A DNA stretch of 64,000 bases. Source: Eonycteris spelaea. Taxonomy: Eukaryota > Chordata > Mammalia > Chiroptera > Pteropodidae. Below, piece after piece: positions 1 through 10,834 of the stretch. The stretch covers positions 5,908,501-5,972,500 of the forward strand of contig PUFA01000066.1 of NCBI GenBank assembly GCA_003508835.1, read 5' to 3'. The stretch's first letter is position 1, and the number at the start of each line of letters is the position of its first letter. Made by a program: the position numbers and the translations under genes. The notes under the pieces were generated by a model, which was not told where the DNA came from, searched no databases, and worked only from the letters and a program-made list of their open reading frames with translations.

Positions 1-654
1 TATAATGTTCGATGGCTAAAATATTATAGCAGTGTTTACTAAAAGTCTTTCTGAAAGAGAAGGAACTGGACATGGCATGTACCATCATGCCAGAAGTTTT
101 TTAGGAATATCATGTTCAAATAATCTTTCAGAAAACAGACATGCATCATCTTCATGTTTGTATCCATAATACCTAGCATGTTGCCTTGCACATAGTGGGT
201 CCTCAAACTGTATACATGGTGTTTGAATGGAATGGAATTAGCACGTAGATCTTCCAGTGTACTGAGGCCGTACGTTAAGTTTAGACGAGCAGGTAGGATC
301 GTAGAGGAGTGCTGTTGAGTCGAGAGAGACTGTACTGTTCGAAAGTTCTTGTTATGGACTTGGAGCTTGCTCTGCGGAGTTACTGAAGAGAGTTTAGAAC
401 AGCACCCTTTAGGCACTCTCATTGTTTTCACGCGGCATGATTTTGCGAGAAGAACCGATCTCACACTGGTTGTGGAAGAGAATGAAGTTGGCTCGTGTGA
501 CAGTGGGTTCCAGCATCAGACCAAACATCGCTTCCTTTTGCTCCCTTCGGGCGGCAGACTTTGCTCAGGGGCTTACTGTGTGCTGGCCGCTGTACTTGCG
601 TATAATTCTGCATACTCGCTCTGCATCACCTCCTGCATCCCCAAGGCCTCCTTA
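1..654. other. Unassigned non-coding stretch
   Basis: No gene, RNA or repeat recognised. The first 300 bases are AT-rich; from about 340 the GC content climbs toward the CpG-rich patch that follows. Reading frames on both strands here are open for up to about 150 codons, but they overlap each other and show no recognisable protein features. Confidence 0.5.
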
Positions 655-1105
655 GTCCTTCCTTGCGGCACGTGCTCTCAGATCCACGCCCTTTTGGCGT
701 CGTCCGCCAGCCTGTGCCGGGCCGGCTTCCAGTCCCGTGGCCCGTCCCCCGCCGCTGCAGGATGTCTTGCTGCCTCCACGGGCGTACAGCGGGCCAGGTG
801 TGGGCGGGGCCTTTCGCAGTCCTGAGAGCAGCCCGTGGCCGTTGACTCCTGTGACCCACTGGTGTACAGGTTCCCCGGCCCTGGCGCCGTTATGGGGTAA
901 CTGGTGCGTTTGTTTGCACCGCCCCACCTGTCCCTGGGGAGTAAGGCGCCACTCCACAGGGTGCTGGCCGGTGTCGCAGCGCACCCCTCCGGCCACCTTC
1001 CCTCCCCTGCACCGCGTTTCCGCTTCCGCAGCGGTGCTCTCAGCCCGTCCCCTGCATGGAACTCAGAGCCGTGTCTCTCAGTTCGCGTGTGGGAGACATG
1101 GAGGA
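655..1105. promoter_or_regulatory. CpG-island-like segment with a GC box
   Basis: By hand count there are about 38 CpG in roughly 440 bases at about 63% GC. That gives an observed/expected ratio near 0.9, above the usual island threshold of 0.6. A consensus Sp1-type GC box (GGGCGGGGC) lies at 802-810. There is no TATA box or clear first exon and 5' splice site. It could be an unannotated promoter, an orphan island, or a GC-rich old repeat. The sequence supports the composition; promoter activity is inference. Confidence 0.5.
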
Positions 1106-1574
1106 AGGCAGCATCATTATCCCGCTTTTGCTCCGAGACGTTGAAGCGCTGAGAATTCCATGAAGTCGCATGTGGTCACATAAGCCGGAGGGGGCATAGC
1201 GAGAGGGGAAAGTAGGAATTATGGGAACGAGTGGGAATGCTGCAGCGCACCTGTAATTCAGATGCGTTACACGTGGGGAAAGAGGCCTGAGCCGTGGAAT
1301 GGCACCATCAGTTTGCGACATTAAACATATTCTCTCGACAGTCACTACTTTTTGTCTTTGGCGTATCTGAGCAGGCACTGCCCAAGTTACAAAAGCCTTA
1401 CATCATTACATCCTTGACATCATCATTCATTAGAAAAAAACTTAATTAATACTGTAATATGTCACATGAATCAGAACTGTCAGAAGGGTTAATAATGATA
1501 ACCATAAAATATCACCGTAAAAACACCAGTAGTGAGCACACGTTGGAGTTGTCTCCGTACCAGCTGCTAAGGCT
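1106..1574. other. AT-rich unique DNA
   Basis: Sharp drop in GC and CpG after the island. No repeat or coding signal recognised. Confidence 0.4.
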
Positions 1575-1756
1575 TCACCTGGAGTCCTCACCCCGTCCTT
1601 ATTACAAGACACTGGTAGTGCCCCCTTTATAGATGAGCCACCTGAGACCCGGGGAGCTTAGGTGCTTTGCCTAAGATCTCGCTCGTGGTAAATGTCAGAA
1701 TTGGAATTTAAACCTAGACTGCTTGGTCTTAGAAAATGCCTTCTTCACCACTGCTA
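1575..1756 (-). repeat. MIR SINE
   Basis: The plus strand reads like the reverse complement of MIR: a degraded 'gatgagccacctgagac' block (1631-1650), then the 'aggtgctttgcctaagat' block for the tRNA-related half, then 'cttcttcaccactgcta' near the 5' terminus. About 180 bases of the 260-bp family are present. MIR is a tRNA-derived SINE mobilised by L2 and long inactive. Confidence 0.75.
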
Positions 1757-2080
1757 ATTTTCTTTTATTTCCATCATATACTGGCCTCTGCTGAGGGTCC
1801 AGTTAAAATCTACTAAGATCTTACAGATTCTAGAGTAGTGAGTTTTGAAGACTATATATATGTAAAAAAAGACAAGTCGGAAATAGGAGAGATTCCTAAC
1901 AGATTTTCAAGCATAAGATTTTGTTCTTTCATTTATAATTCTTTCTTTAGTCCACCCCCAGCCTCACCTACAACGTAATTGTTTCATGAACTTACATTAC
2001 ATGTCCATGTTTTGTGTTTTGGTTTTTGGTTAAGCCATGAACTAGTATCTTATGGGTGACCTCTTACTGAGGGCCTGAGG
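1757..2080. other. Unassigned AT-rich DNA
   Basis: No gene or recognised repeat. A short TATATATG run sits near 1852-1862. Confidence 0.4.
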
Positions 2081-2166
2081 GTGTGTGTGTGCATGCACGT
2101 GCATGTGAGAGAGGGGGATACACACATATATACACATACATGCACACATGTACATATACATATGTT
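2081..2166. repeat. TG/CA microsatellite, compound
   Basis: A (GT)5 start grades into GCATGCACGTGCATG, then a purine spacer (gagaggggg), then an ACACATATATACACATACA-type tract. Most of it alternates purine and pyrimidine and is imperfect, indicating an aged microsatellite. Confidence 0.85.
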
Positions 2167-2570
2167 TAATTTCTTTGAGGAAACAACTAGAAAGAACTTT
2201 TAAGACTTTGGATGGGTTTGGGAACTTGGGCTTTGAACCGCTGACCTTGCCGTGGTTTCATGATATTGAGAGGTACTTTCAGACAGTTAGGATGTCTGTT
2301 TTTTTTCCAGGAACGTTAATTGGCTATGACCCCAAGTTTATGCTCTGTTTTGGGTAACAATGGACATGAAATACAAGATAGGATACAAAATGACAACTTT
2401 TTAAATGTGTGAAGGTGAGGTAGAGAGAAAACTTTGAAGAATTAAAAGTTGATGAGGGCTTATTATTGAGAGACTAATGTGACTTTCAAATAGTTTGATT
2501 ACAGTTTTTTGGAAGAAACATTTCACATTGTGGCTTGCTACATCCATACGTGTTTGTATAGATGCGCACA
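2167..2570. other. Unassigned AT-rich DNA
   Basis: No recognisable repeat or gene. Contains a T9 run at about 2300. Confidence 0.4.
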
Positions 2571-2625
2571 TTCATATATGTGTGTATATGTATGTGTGTG
2601 TATAAATATACAAATGTATATTTCA
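2571..2625. repeat. TG/TA simple repeat
   Basis: Alternating TATATGTGTGTATATGTATGTGTGTG-type sequence, interrupted. Confidence 0.8.
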
Positions 2626-2939
2626 TATAAAACATTAGTATATAAAATAACATTCACCTTACTACATACAGTACACTCTTGATATTTCAGTTATGTTTTA
2701 TTTATATTTTATTTCACAATATGAATATTGTTATAGTTTATAGTTGAGCATTAATCGTTACCAGAAAAATTGAAAATAAGTTATATTATATACTAATATC
2801 CATGATTTATGTATTTATACCCATATCCATTACCATTATAAAGAAATGCTAAAGAGTTATTGGAATCTATGTGTCAGAAACATGGAAACGTCTAAAAAAT
2901 TTGTAGTTATAAGGGCAAGATTTTTTCACTTCTCTAGAC
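2626..2939. other. Very AT-rich unassigned DNA
   Basis: TATA and TTTAT-rich sequence. Nothing coding or repetitive recognised. Confidence 0.4.
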
Positions 2940-3535
2940 ATTCCCATTTATTTGAAGAAATTTGTTGAATACCTACTATATGTCAGTACTATTAGTTTGT
3001 TATAAAACAAACATATCCTCTGAACTCATAGCTTAAAGGCTAGTGAGAAAGCAAACATTTGAAGACAAATTATAATTAACTATATTATTAAGGTTATGAG
3101 AACTGTTGTAAAGGATATATAGAGTATTAAATGAACATTTACAATGGTCTTAATTATTTTAGTAGTGCCAAATAAAATTTCTAAGTAAATTAAATGTAAG
3201 CAGAGTTTTGTGGTAAGAGTTGGAATTATTCAGGTGAAAAGCGATTAAGGATAATTGAAGACAGAAGCAGCAAAGTAAACGACCTGAGTCTGTGTCAGAA
3301 AATGAGAAAAGCCAGAGGGTAAGGCGGTAGGAAGGATCTAGACAGATGAAGAGGACCGACAGACCTGAATCGAAGCGCATGTGGTTAGACAGACCAGGTT
3401 AAGGATCTCTTATTTCATCCTAAGCATAGCATGAAAGTGTTGAAACTTTTTCAACAAGAGCATGTCATGATTTTATTTTATCTTTTATTTTATTAAGATA
3501 TCTCTGTTGCTGAATGAAAAATGGAATGTAGGGAG
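2940..3535 (-). repeat. L2 LINE 3' fragment
   Basis: Reads as the reverse complement of the L2 3' end. It opens with 'ttgttgaatacctactatatgtcag' broken by substitutions (2962-2987), passes a 'gaactcatagctta' block (the L2 'gagctc' region), and reaches 'gagcatgtcatgat' (3458-3471), which mirrors the L2 internal region. At about 600 bases it is one of the longest L2 pieces here. L2 is an extinct CR1-clade LINE. Confidence 0.7.
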
Positions 3536-4430
3536 CAAAAAAGTAGAACGAAGTCATTGAGCCAGATGGTCCCCAAGGCCACCGAGGCTCAGACAGTTTC
3601 TGGCTCTGTAACCTTTATTTGACCAAACATCTACAATCACCTCAGACAGTTGGTTTCTGCTTTTTGTCTTGCTTTATCAGGTGGCTTTCAATTGTTGGCT
3701 TGACTTGAAGAAACCAATTGCATATCCTTTTCGAAGACTGCAGGTTATTGGCTGGTCTATGTCTTCTGCCAACTTCTTTTTCACCACGCTAGATTGGTAC
3801 CAGCCACTCTAGCATTTAGGAAGTCAGGGCATGGAAAGAAGCAAGCTAGCTTGGCCAAGCTAGAGGGTAGGCTTTCAAGACCTATTCACCAAATTGCCTG
3901 TGTCTCTGCCAATTAAGAAAGCCATTTATCAATTTATATGTGCGCATATAAAGATTTTATATTCCTGTTGATTTTTTATAGAAAATGGATATGGACTAGA
4001 AAAAAATGAATGTCAGCTATCTATTTCAAAATCCCTAACTCCAGTGGCTTCAGAACCAAAAAAAGTATTAGAGCCCACCTCTCCTCCTCCTCGTCTCCTA
4101 TGAGATTGAGAATTAATATCCTGCATTAATATCCTTGACCCAGACTTGCCAAGGAAAGTCTATGACACCTGTATTTATTATGGCGGTAAAGTAGAACTCA
4201 TTATTTTAGAAATATTTTTAAAAAGGATAAAAGCTAAAATTTTTTTGAGTTATTAATCAGAACCATTCAGCTTATAAACTGAACAGACTCTTTCTTTAAT
4301 CTAGTCCAAGAAGAAAAAAAAAGGAAAACAAAAGAAATATTAATTATCTCTTAAGAGGCCCAGGGGTGGCACAACTTCAGTTGAATCTGTGGGCTCAAAT
4401 AGCATCATAGAAATTTTTCCCCTCTTTCTG
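3536..4430. other. Unassigned DNA
   Basis: No gene recognised. A short tandem echo 'attaatatcc' occurs twice at 4112-4133. Moderate GC at 3570-3900, AT-rich after. Confidence 0.4.
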
Positions 4431-4512
4431 TGTGCATGTATGCGTGCATGTGCACGCGTGCACGCGCACGTGTGTGTGTGCTCTTTGCATGTGCATGTAT
4501 ATGTGTGTTGGA
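4431..4512. repeat. TG/CG alternating tract (Z-DNA-prone)
   Basis: Almost unbroken alternation of purine and pyrimidine: TGTGTGCATG, ATGCGTGCATG, then TGCACGCGTGCACGCGCACG (4450-4469), then (TG)n and more GCATG. CpG dinucleotides within a long alternating tract are the classical Z-forming composition. Confidence 0.8.
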
Positions 4513-4539
4513 TGCTTCTTTCTTGGCAGTCTCTTTTCA

Positions 4540-4845
4540 TGTGGGGACAAGATGGCTAGCAGCCGCTCCAGGGCTACATTCTACCCGCCTTTCAAGCAGC
4601 TCCTTTTACAGAATTCCAGAAAAAGTCTTACAGTCGAGTCTGATTTGCCTCACTTGGTGTGACTAATGGAATGCACAGTGCTGGTTGGCCAGGGCTGGGT
4701 CATGTGCTTTGTCCTTCTTCACCACTGGGCAGCCAGGGTTGGGCCAGACTTCCCCAAACCACGTAGACTCAGAGAGGCAGAGCAGTGGTCTCTCAAAGGA
4801 CAGTGTCGCAGTAACCAGAAGTGAAGGGGACGGGGTGTACACAAG
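4540..4845. repeat. Old mammalian interspersed repeat, family not assigned
   Basis: Contains blocks I recognise from a widespread mammalian repeat: 'gggacaagatggctagcagc' (4543-4562), 'ctccagggctacat', 'attccagaaaaagtc', 'ggttggccagggctgggtca' (4682-4701) and 'accagaagtgaaggg'. The family name is not certain to me; an LTR-derived or MER-type origin is likely. Confidence 0.5.
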
Positions 4846-5604
4846 AGATATTCTCTAGAATGGCATCTCTAGAATGTGAGCAGAAGCCTTATCTTTCTGG
4901 CTTATTGTTAAATAGAACCTGGCTCATACTTGGGTACATTCTAAAAGTGAATTTAATGCCTGAGATTCCTCTTACATATGATACAATTTTTTTCGTTTTC
5001 CTAGTGCATTTTATTTCATTAAAACTTGGTTACAGCAAAACATCAGATGGGAAGTGGCATTGATCATTCAGTCCTTCAGCTTGACATAAGGAATTTTGTC
5101 TGATGAACCACAATATTAAACAGATCGTGGGAGTGATTAGTGAAAGATCAAAAAGCAGGGGGCCAAATGCCGTCTCTGCTCCAGGTGTGGTCAGAGCCTT
5201 CAACTCACTGCCCTTGACCTTCTCAGGCTTTAGTCCATCCAGTTGGAAATTCTGATAAAAATCAGTATGTCACACAAGTAGACATTGAATTTGAAATGAC
5301 CTTTTTTTGAGTAAATAAATTAGAAAAGACAACAAAATTAAGCAGCAACCTTGAAATAGCCAACACAGAAATCTGCATGGAGGGTTGTTTGACTTTCAGG
5401 CTTCTGGCCTTTATTTCCTTGTCCTCCAGCCACCAGATAATTTCCGGCTTCTGTTTCTCTGCTTTGCGCGGATTTCAAGCCTAACTCGCATTTGAGGATG
5501 TGAGCTTCTGGGGTTAACTGTTGCTGGTCTTAGTGAATTTTCTGGCTTGTGATAATTTAATGTTATCATGTCTGTGGATCTGGAACTGGGGAAGGAGGTG
5601 GGAG
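4846..5604. other. Unassigned AT-rich DNA
   Basis: An open stretch around 4821-5063 has no protein features. No recognised repeat. Confidence 0.4.
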
Positions 5605-5835
5605 AGGAAGTGACTAAGAACCAAGGCACTGGAGTCGGGCATATGGGGTTCGAGTCGTGTCTTTGACACTTTCTTAGGATGTCTCTGACAGGGCACTTAG
5701 CCAATTTTGAATCTGTTTCCTCATTCGTGAAGTGAGGCTATCTACAGTTCCCTCCTGACAGTGTTGTGTAACACAGTTCATTTTCCCAAGTGCTCAGCAC
5801 AGTGCCTAGCAACGAGTGAATGTGCAGGCAGTGCT
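5605..5835 (+). repeat. MIR SINE, near full length
   Basis: In order: 'actggagtcgggcatatggg' (tRNA-like head with the B-box 'ggttcgagtc' at 5647-5656), 'cttagccaattttgaatctg', 'tttcctcattcgtgaagtga', and the core 3' end 'gctcagcacagtgcctagc' (5793-5811). This is one of the best-preserved MIRs in the window. Confidence 0.85.
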
Positions 5836-6179
5836 CGGAAAGCAAAGTTGCTCTGAGTAGAGTGCCGTGTGGCTCTTCCGATTAAGGGCATCAAATCAAC
5901 CTGTCTGCAGTTAGAAACACTGGATGCACAGACCCGGGTACTGATTAACCTGTGAGCTGTAAACTCATATCATCACAGTAGGGTGCATCCTCTGTTGCTT
6001 TTATTTCCCTTGGGAAAGGAAGGGTTTCCTCATTAGATGCTGGAGGAAAATGAGGGCAGCAGCTCAGGTTTGTCACCGTCGCGGACAGAGACATTTCCTG
6101 TGCAAATACTTAACTACCTTTCGTCCCTGACCACCTACGGTAGGAAGGGCACGTGTGCCAATCTAGTGCTTTATTCATC
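5836..6179. other. Unassigned DNA
   Basis: No gene or recognised repeat. Confidence 0.4.
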
Positions 6180-6520
6180 TGTTTGCCTGTAGATTCAAGT
6201 ACACAGTGAAGAATAAATGTAGTTTTCATTAATCTGTGCTAATGGACAGCAGCTGACAGGCCTATATCATCTGCTGTAATTGATACTTGGTCTTGGAACG
6301 CATTATGTACTGTGACCGTGGATTGCTTCAGCAGACACCTAATTATGGTTTGCTGAGGCTCACGCTGAAACAACTGTGAATTTCCTAAGTGTATCCTCAT
6401 CAGCAGTGGGGGAAATTGGCCTAGAAAACTCTGCTTGGCAAAGGATAATGGCAGACCGGGATAACGAACACATCGGAAATGATTTGCACATGGATAATTA
6501 AGTCTTGACTGTAAGCAACA
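6180..6520. promoter_or_regulatory. Candidate conserved regulatory segment, homeodomain-motif rich
   Basis: No recognisable repeat. TAAT/ATTA cores cluster at about 6229, 6239, 6277, 6339 and 6493. An E-box beside a TGACAG (MEIS/TGIF-type) site lies at 6250-6258, and GATAATTAAG at 6492-6501. This motif density and lack of repeats resemble deeply conserved enhancers. That is inference from composition; conservation cannot be measured here. Confidence 0.3.
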
Positions 6521-7131
6521 GTCATTTATGCTCTTTTGCTGGAATGCTCAAATAGTCATTTACCAAAACAAGAAAGGGATGAGTAAAATCTCTGGGGGAA
6601 CACCCTTCCCCCAAAAAAGGACAAAGTTATCACTTGATGAGTCACATGGATGGCAGCTGGTTGTTTGGATTGTTCTCTTTCTACCTGGAAAATCTCAGAG
6701 TGTTACTCTCCTTGAGATTTTTTGATAAGACAAGTATATGACCTATTTCCAAATTTTCTGAAATTAAAGTAAATTGATGTATTTGTTAATATAGGTGTGC
6801 ATATTCATTAACACTTAAATTGGAATCTTCGTAAGTTTTAAAATTTGTTTGACATTTTGTCTTCCTTTTGGCACTAATCAAGGTAATTTTTATTGTTTTC
6901 TTAAGTTTATGACACTATGTTAGTGCTCTGATGTAACTTTTTTTTTCTCAGAAAGATATACTTTTAGCAAATCTTTTCTGGAGTTCCATGATTGGTCCCA
7001 CACTTTTACCTAACTTAATTTTTATGACTGCAATAGCATTTCGCGTGCCTGGTATATACTAGTACACCCCCCTCTCTGCAGATAGATAGGCAGCTGTACA
7101 TTTAGATGTCTCTGTCTCTCTAATGTCTCTT
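6521..7131. other. AT-rich unassigned DNA
   Basis: T-rich with a T9 run at about 6938. No gene signal. Confidence 0.4.
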
Positions 7132-7198
7132 TATACACACACACACACAACACGCACACACACACACACACATATATGTGTGTGTATATATTATCTGT
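7132..7198. repeat. CA/TA microsatellite
   Basis: Two (AC)n blocks separated by 'aacacgc', followed by CATATATGTGTGTGTATATA. Aged and compound. Confidence 0.9.
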
Positions 7199-7353
7199 TT
7201 TCATCTATTTGTATATATGTATATTGACATAGAATGATATAGGTATAAACATACGTTTAGAAAGCTCTGTCACTCTTTTTACATACATCTGTGTCTATAT
7301 AGAAATAGTTATATGTTCATATATATGATATAGATTATATACGTTTATATATG

Positions 7354-7392
7354 ACAGAGAGAGAGAGATAGAGAGATAGAAAGATAGAGATC
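7354..7392. repeat. GA/GATA simple repeat
   Basis: (GA)7 passes into (GATA/GA)n. Confidence 0.85.
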
Positions 7393-8129
7393 TTTTCAGA
7401 AAGTTTAACACATAGGCTAGGTAGATAGGTAGACTTGTGATCTGAATCCAAGCCTTCCTGCCTGTGTAGAGTGAGTCCCCGAAGGGCGCCACTTACACGC
7501 CTGATCAGCATGAGCTTCCTGTTTGTGGAACTCAGACACGGCGTCAAACAGCATTCGAGGGAGACGCTGCTTCTCGCTGGTTTGGCTCCTTCTCCTGCAC
7601 TGCGTCACGGAGCGGCTCTCGGTTCGGTTCCAAGCCTGTACCAGCCCCTTCCTCACTCTCCTTAATCTTCGTTTTTAGCATCGGTAGCAGAACGCAAGCA
7701 GCCACGCTTGGAGAACTTAACCCCATTACTTTATTTCCAGTTAAATTTATGTCTTTGTGTCAAATGATACTGATTTTTTTTTTGGCTTGTTCGAATTTTC
7801 AGTAAGTAAAAATTAATCAATTTACAAAAAGTTATGAAGTCAATAGAAATGAAGCTGCTATGGTACTTGATTACAGCAGTATGGTTATGATTGGAAAATG
7901 GGAAAGACAACAATTCCGGCGTGATTCGGTTTCCGACTGTAGGGGAATGCTGCTGTCCAGGCGCATGCTTACGCATCTCCATGGGAACAGGCGCACCTTC
8001 CAGGCGTAACGCCTTGGTTGTCTGTTTCCTCTCTCTGGCCGTCTGTCATCACAGCTAAGTTCTAAAGAGTCCATACAAGTCAAATCCACCGCACTGTGTT
8101 CATAAGGCATCCTTTATCGCATCTGAAAG
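7393..8129. other. Unassigned DNA
   Basis: The part at 7480-7720 is GC-richer with several CpG and short overlapping frames on both strands. The rest is AT-rich. No recognised repeat or gene. Confidence 0.4.
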
Positions 8130-8350
8130 TGCCTGATACTGTTTCCTCAGTTTTTCTGTCCTTAAAGTCATCACCTACTTGTTTACATTTCCTTGTAAAT
8201 ACATGTTTTCTCCCCTCTTATTATATTTCTCACATCCTTAGGGCAGAATCTGTGTTTAGTACAGTGTTCTCTATAGATCAGCACTTGGAATAGTGCTTTG
8301 GTATAGGAAACACAAGATAGATGTTTGTGGAATCAATCAATAAAGGCAGT
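8130..8350 (+). repeat. L2 LINE 3' end
   Basis: Shows the L2 terminal pattern in order: 'cctacttgtttacatttcct', a C/T-rich block, 'agggcagaatctgtgttta', 'agtgctttggtatagg', and the end 'agatgtttgtggaatcaatcaat', which corresponds to the L2 'aataaatgtttgttgaatgaatg' terminus. Confidence 0.7.
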
Positions 8351-9617
8351 CGAGTAACTACTTGGCCCGTCAGACACTTCCGCATTTCACAATGACTCAG
8401 CCTCGTGTTAGGAAGATTCAGATTTTGCCTTCCAGAGTGCCAGATAAGCCAGGTGGTCCTTGTTGGTCCCCAAGGTGATGCAAATAACCTGGGACCTGAG
8501 ACATGAATTAAAAACAAACAAAAAACTAAACCCATCTTATTTTTTTTTATTATCATTCGGTAGAGTGATGTATAACCTATAAGAAGAGACACTAACTGGG
8601 CCGACTTGAATTTCCTGGCACCAGCTCTCCTCTGCCACTCACTGGAAGCCTGTTCTTCAAACGGTGTGCATCAAACCTCCCCGGGCGCGAGGGGCTCACT
8701 GTGCCCTCAGCAAGGGGCTGCAGCTGCTGAAAGAATGAAAGGAGGGTGCAGCTCGCCTTCGTGCAGCTGTCACTGTCCCTCGGGTGGGTTCGGGTTCCAG
8801 CTGCGAAGGGCCACACAGCAGCCTGTAAGTGACCCCTGTGCCTGCAGAAAGCCGAGCCCAGTGCCGCTGACTGGGGAGGCGATGCTGTTCCTCGCCGGTG
8901 AACAGCTAGCTCTCTCTCACAGCCTTGCCTTTGTTTCAGCACCGCTAGACTTGCTTCTCTGCTACCCTCTCTCCTGTCTCCTCTGTCAGGAAGATGATTC
9001 CCAAAATACCTTGGGGTGTAGTCACACTTCCGGATGTTCATTATCTTCTAGATGCCCTCGGCTGCAGATATATTTCCTGCAGACCTCAGTCTGCAAGCAA
9101 AACAATAAACTCTGCTGCTTGTTATGGGAGCAGAGCAATCGAAACGATTTTCTCTTTCCGAGGCAGTTCAGAGACCTTAGCGTCCGAATTTTTCCCTCTA
9201 GGTTTTCTGTTTCTCAGAAGTAAAATTATATTGCCAGGGACCATTTTTCATGCCACCTCTTTCCCCAAATAATCTGGACCACTGGATTTTTCCGACCTTC
9301 TTTCCTTGATCATTGCTGCTAAATCACTTCCAAATGAAGATGACATTTTTGGAAATGGCTGCTTTTGAGCCAGAGATGCTTAGAAAGTAATGAGTAGGTT
9401 TTTCAGAAAACTGGGAATAGACTTGACTGGGTTTATATTCTTTTTAAAGCCTCATACTTCCTTTATAAAGGATGGATTTAAGTACCAGTTCGAGTTTTTG
9501 AATTCAGATCAGGATATCTGAGGATTTAGGCTGCAACAATTACATGTTATCCCGTGGATATTTCAGAATGCTGATCTCTCCCACCTCCATTTTTATTTCC
9601 TAGGGTCACAACTGTTC

Positions 9618-9618
<1 letters not shown>
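8351..9618. other. Unassigned stretch with moderate GC
   Basis: A 205-codon open frame occupies 8606-9223 on the plus strand, with a 149-codon frame opposite it. Neither has recognisable domains, and both have the low-complexity Ser/Cys/Arg content expected of noncoding GC-rich DNA. An AATAAA lies at about 9102, but there is no matching upstream exon. Weak similarity to a MER-type element may exist at 8390-8500. Confidence 0.4.

Positions 9619-9648
<30 letters not shown>
9619..9648. repeat. A30 homopolymer
   Basis: Thirty uninterrupted A. It resembles a retrotransposon tail on the plus strand, but the 200 bases upstream match no SINE or L1 3' end that I recognise. Confidence 0.9.
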
Positions 9649-9649
<1 letters not shown>

Positions 9650-9974
9650 AACCCCCAAAAACAATCAATGGCAAAAGTGCCTGCATTCAAAATGCAAGTT
9701 TTCGCTCTCTAGCAGTCATTTCATACAATGTAATGAGTGGGGAAGTAACCAGAGGAAGGAAGAGTACCAGAAGCAGCAGGGGAAAACAGTTTCCGAGTAA
9801 TATTTTTTATTTTTTTGATGTTATTGCTTAAAACATGTAGCTCATACTTATACAGTTTTGTCAGTGATATTTACTGTGAATACTTAAAGTGAGCTGTTCA
9901 CTGAGAATGAGGAAATAATGTCAAAGGATTTCCCTTTGAAAGTTAGTCTGTTATGACTGTTTTCAGGTGCATGA
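9649..9974. other. Unassigned AT-rich DNA
   Basis: Nothing recognised. Confidence 0.4.
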
Positions 9975-10350
9975 GACATGAACTACAACAGTGGACTAAC
10001 CAAGTGAACGCTCATGTTTCTCACGTAAGTAGGTGGGCTTAAGAAGAGAATCCAGGAACGAAGTGGTAGCTCCATGACGCTGGCGTGGGTCCAGGCCGTG
10101 TGATGGTTCCGATCTGCTTTCCAGCCGTGTGGTTACCGCCCCACGGTCTCAGGGTGGCACTGGGAGCCTTGCCACCCCGTATGCGCTCCAGGCAGGGAGA
10201 AGGGGAAGGGCAAAGGCCGTGGGGCGCTTGCCAGGCAGTTTGCTGCTTATTTCAGGAAAGTGGTGGCGTCCCACACTGCGGATGCCGCTTGCGTCCTGTA
10301 GATGGGCGCTGGGTCACGGGTCCACCCTGCTGCCCGGAAGTGTGGGGAGG
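9975..10350. repeat. Old mammalian interspersed repeat, family not assigned
   Basis: Contains blocks of a common mammalian repeat: 'gtggtagctccatgacgctg' (10062-10081), 'ggtccaggccgtg', 'ctgctttccagccgtgtggt', 'gcgctccaggcagggagaag' and 'ggggaagggcaaagg'. The GC-rich open frames here (up to 94 codons) are a by-product of the repeat. The family name is uncertain. Confidence 0.5.
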
Positions 10351-10630
10351 TGAAGTGTTATCTGAGTAGAACAAATTCAGTGAAAAGATATTTGTATACA
10401 ACTAATAGTGCCTTCTTACATACCAAAACCAACACGTTCGTCAGGACAGAGAAAATGCCAACTCATTTCAGATTAGGTCCCTGATCTGTTTTATTTAAAA
10501 AAGAAAATATCCAAGTAGAGGAACATAGTAAAAGCTTGTTCCTGAGAAATGTTAGCAGTTCCCACTGCTGCCCAGGAGAGGAAGTCTGAGGAAAAGGCTT
10601 TGTGCATTTCTATGAAGATGATGCTGTACG

Positions 10631-10688
10631 CATGTGTGCGTGCGTGTGTGTGCATGTGCGCGTGGTGTGTGTATGCGTGTGTGTGTTG
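10631..10688. repeat. TG/CG microsatellite
   Basis: ATGTGTGCGTGCGTGTGTGTGC-type alternating tract with several CpG; Z-DNA-prone and imperfect. Confidence 0.85.
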
Positions 10689-10724
10689 GGGAGAAGGGAA
10701 CCAAGAGATACAAGTTCTAGAAGC

Positions 10725-10834
10725 AACATAATCGTGACAGTCCAGCCTTCGCTATCCGTTGGCTGTATGATATTAAGCTAATTACCTCACCGTATTTTGC
10801 CTTGGTTCCCCAACAGAATTGTAGTAACACCTTC
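10725..10834 (+). repeat. MIR SINE, 5' half of a split copy
   Basis: The MIR head and middle are present ('ccgttggctgtatgatatta', 'ctaattacctcacc', 'ttgccttggttccccaacag', 'gtagtaacacct'). The element stops abruptly at about 10834 where an LTR begins, and its missing 3' half reappears after 11269. Confidence 0.7.

Noticed and set aside
9095..9110. AATAAA polyadenylation signal
   Set aside because: Isolated hexamer without an upstream gene; such hexamers occur often by chance.
8606..9223. 205-codon plus-strand open frame
   Set aside because: Overlapped by long frames on the other strand, no recognisable motif, Cys/Ser-rich composition typical of noncoding sequence, no exon context.
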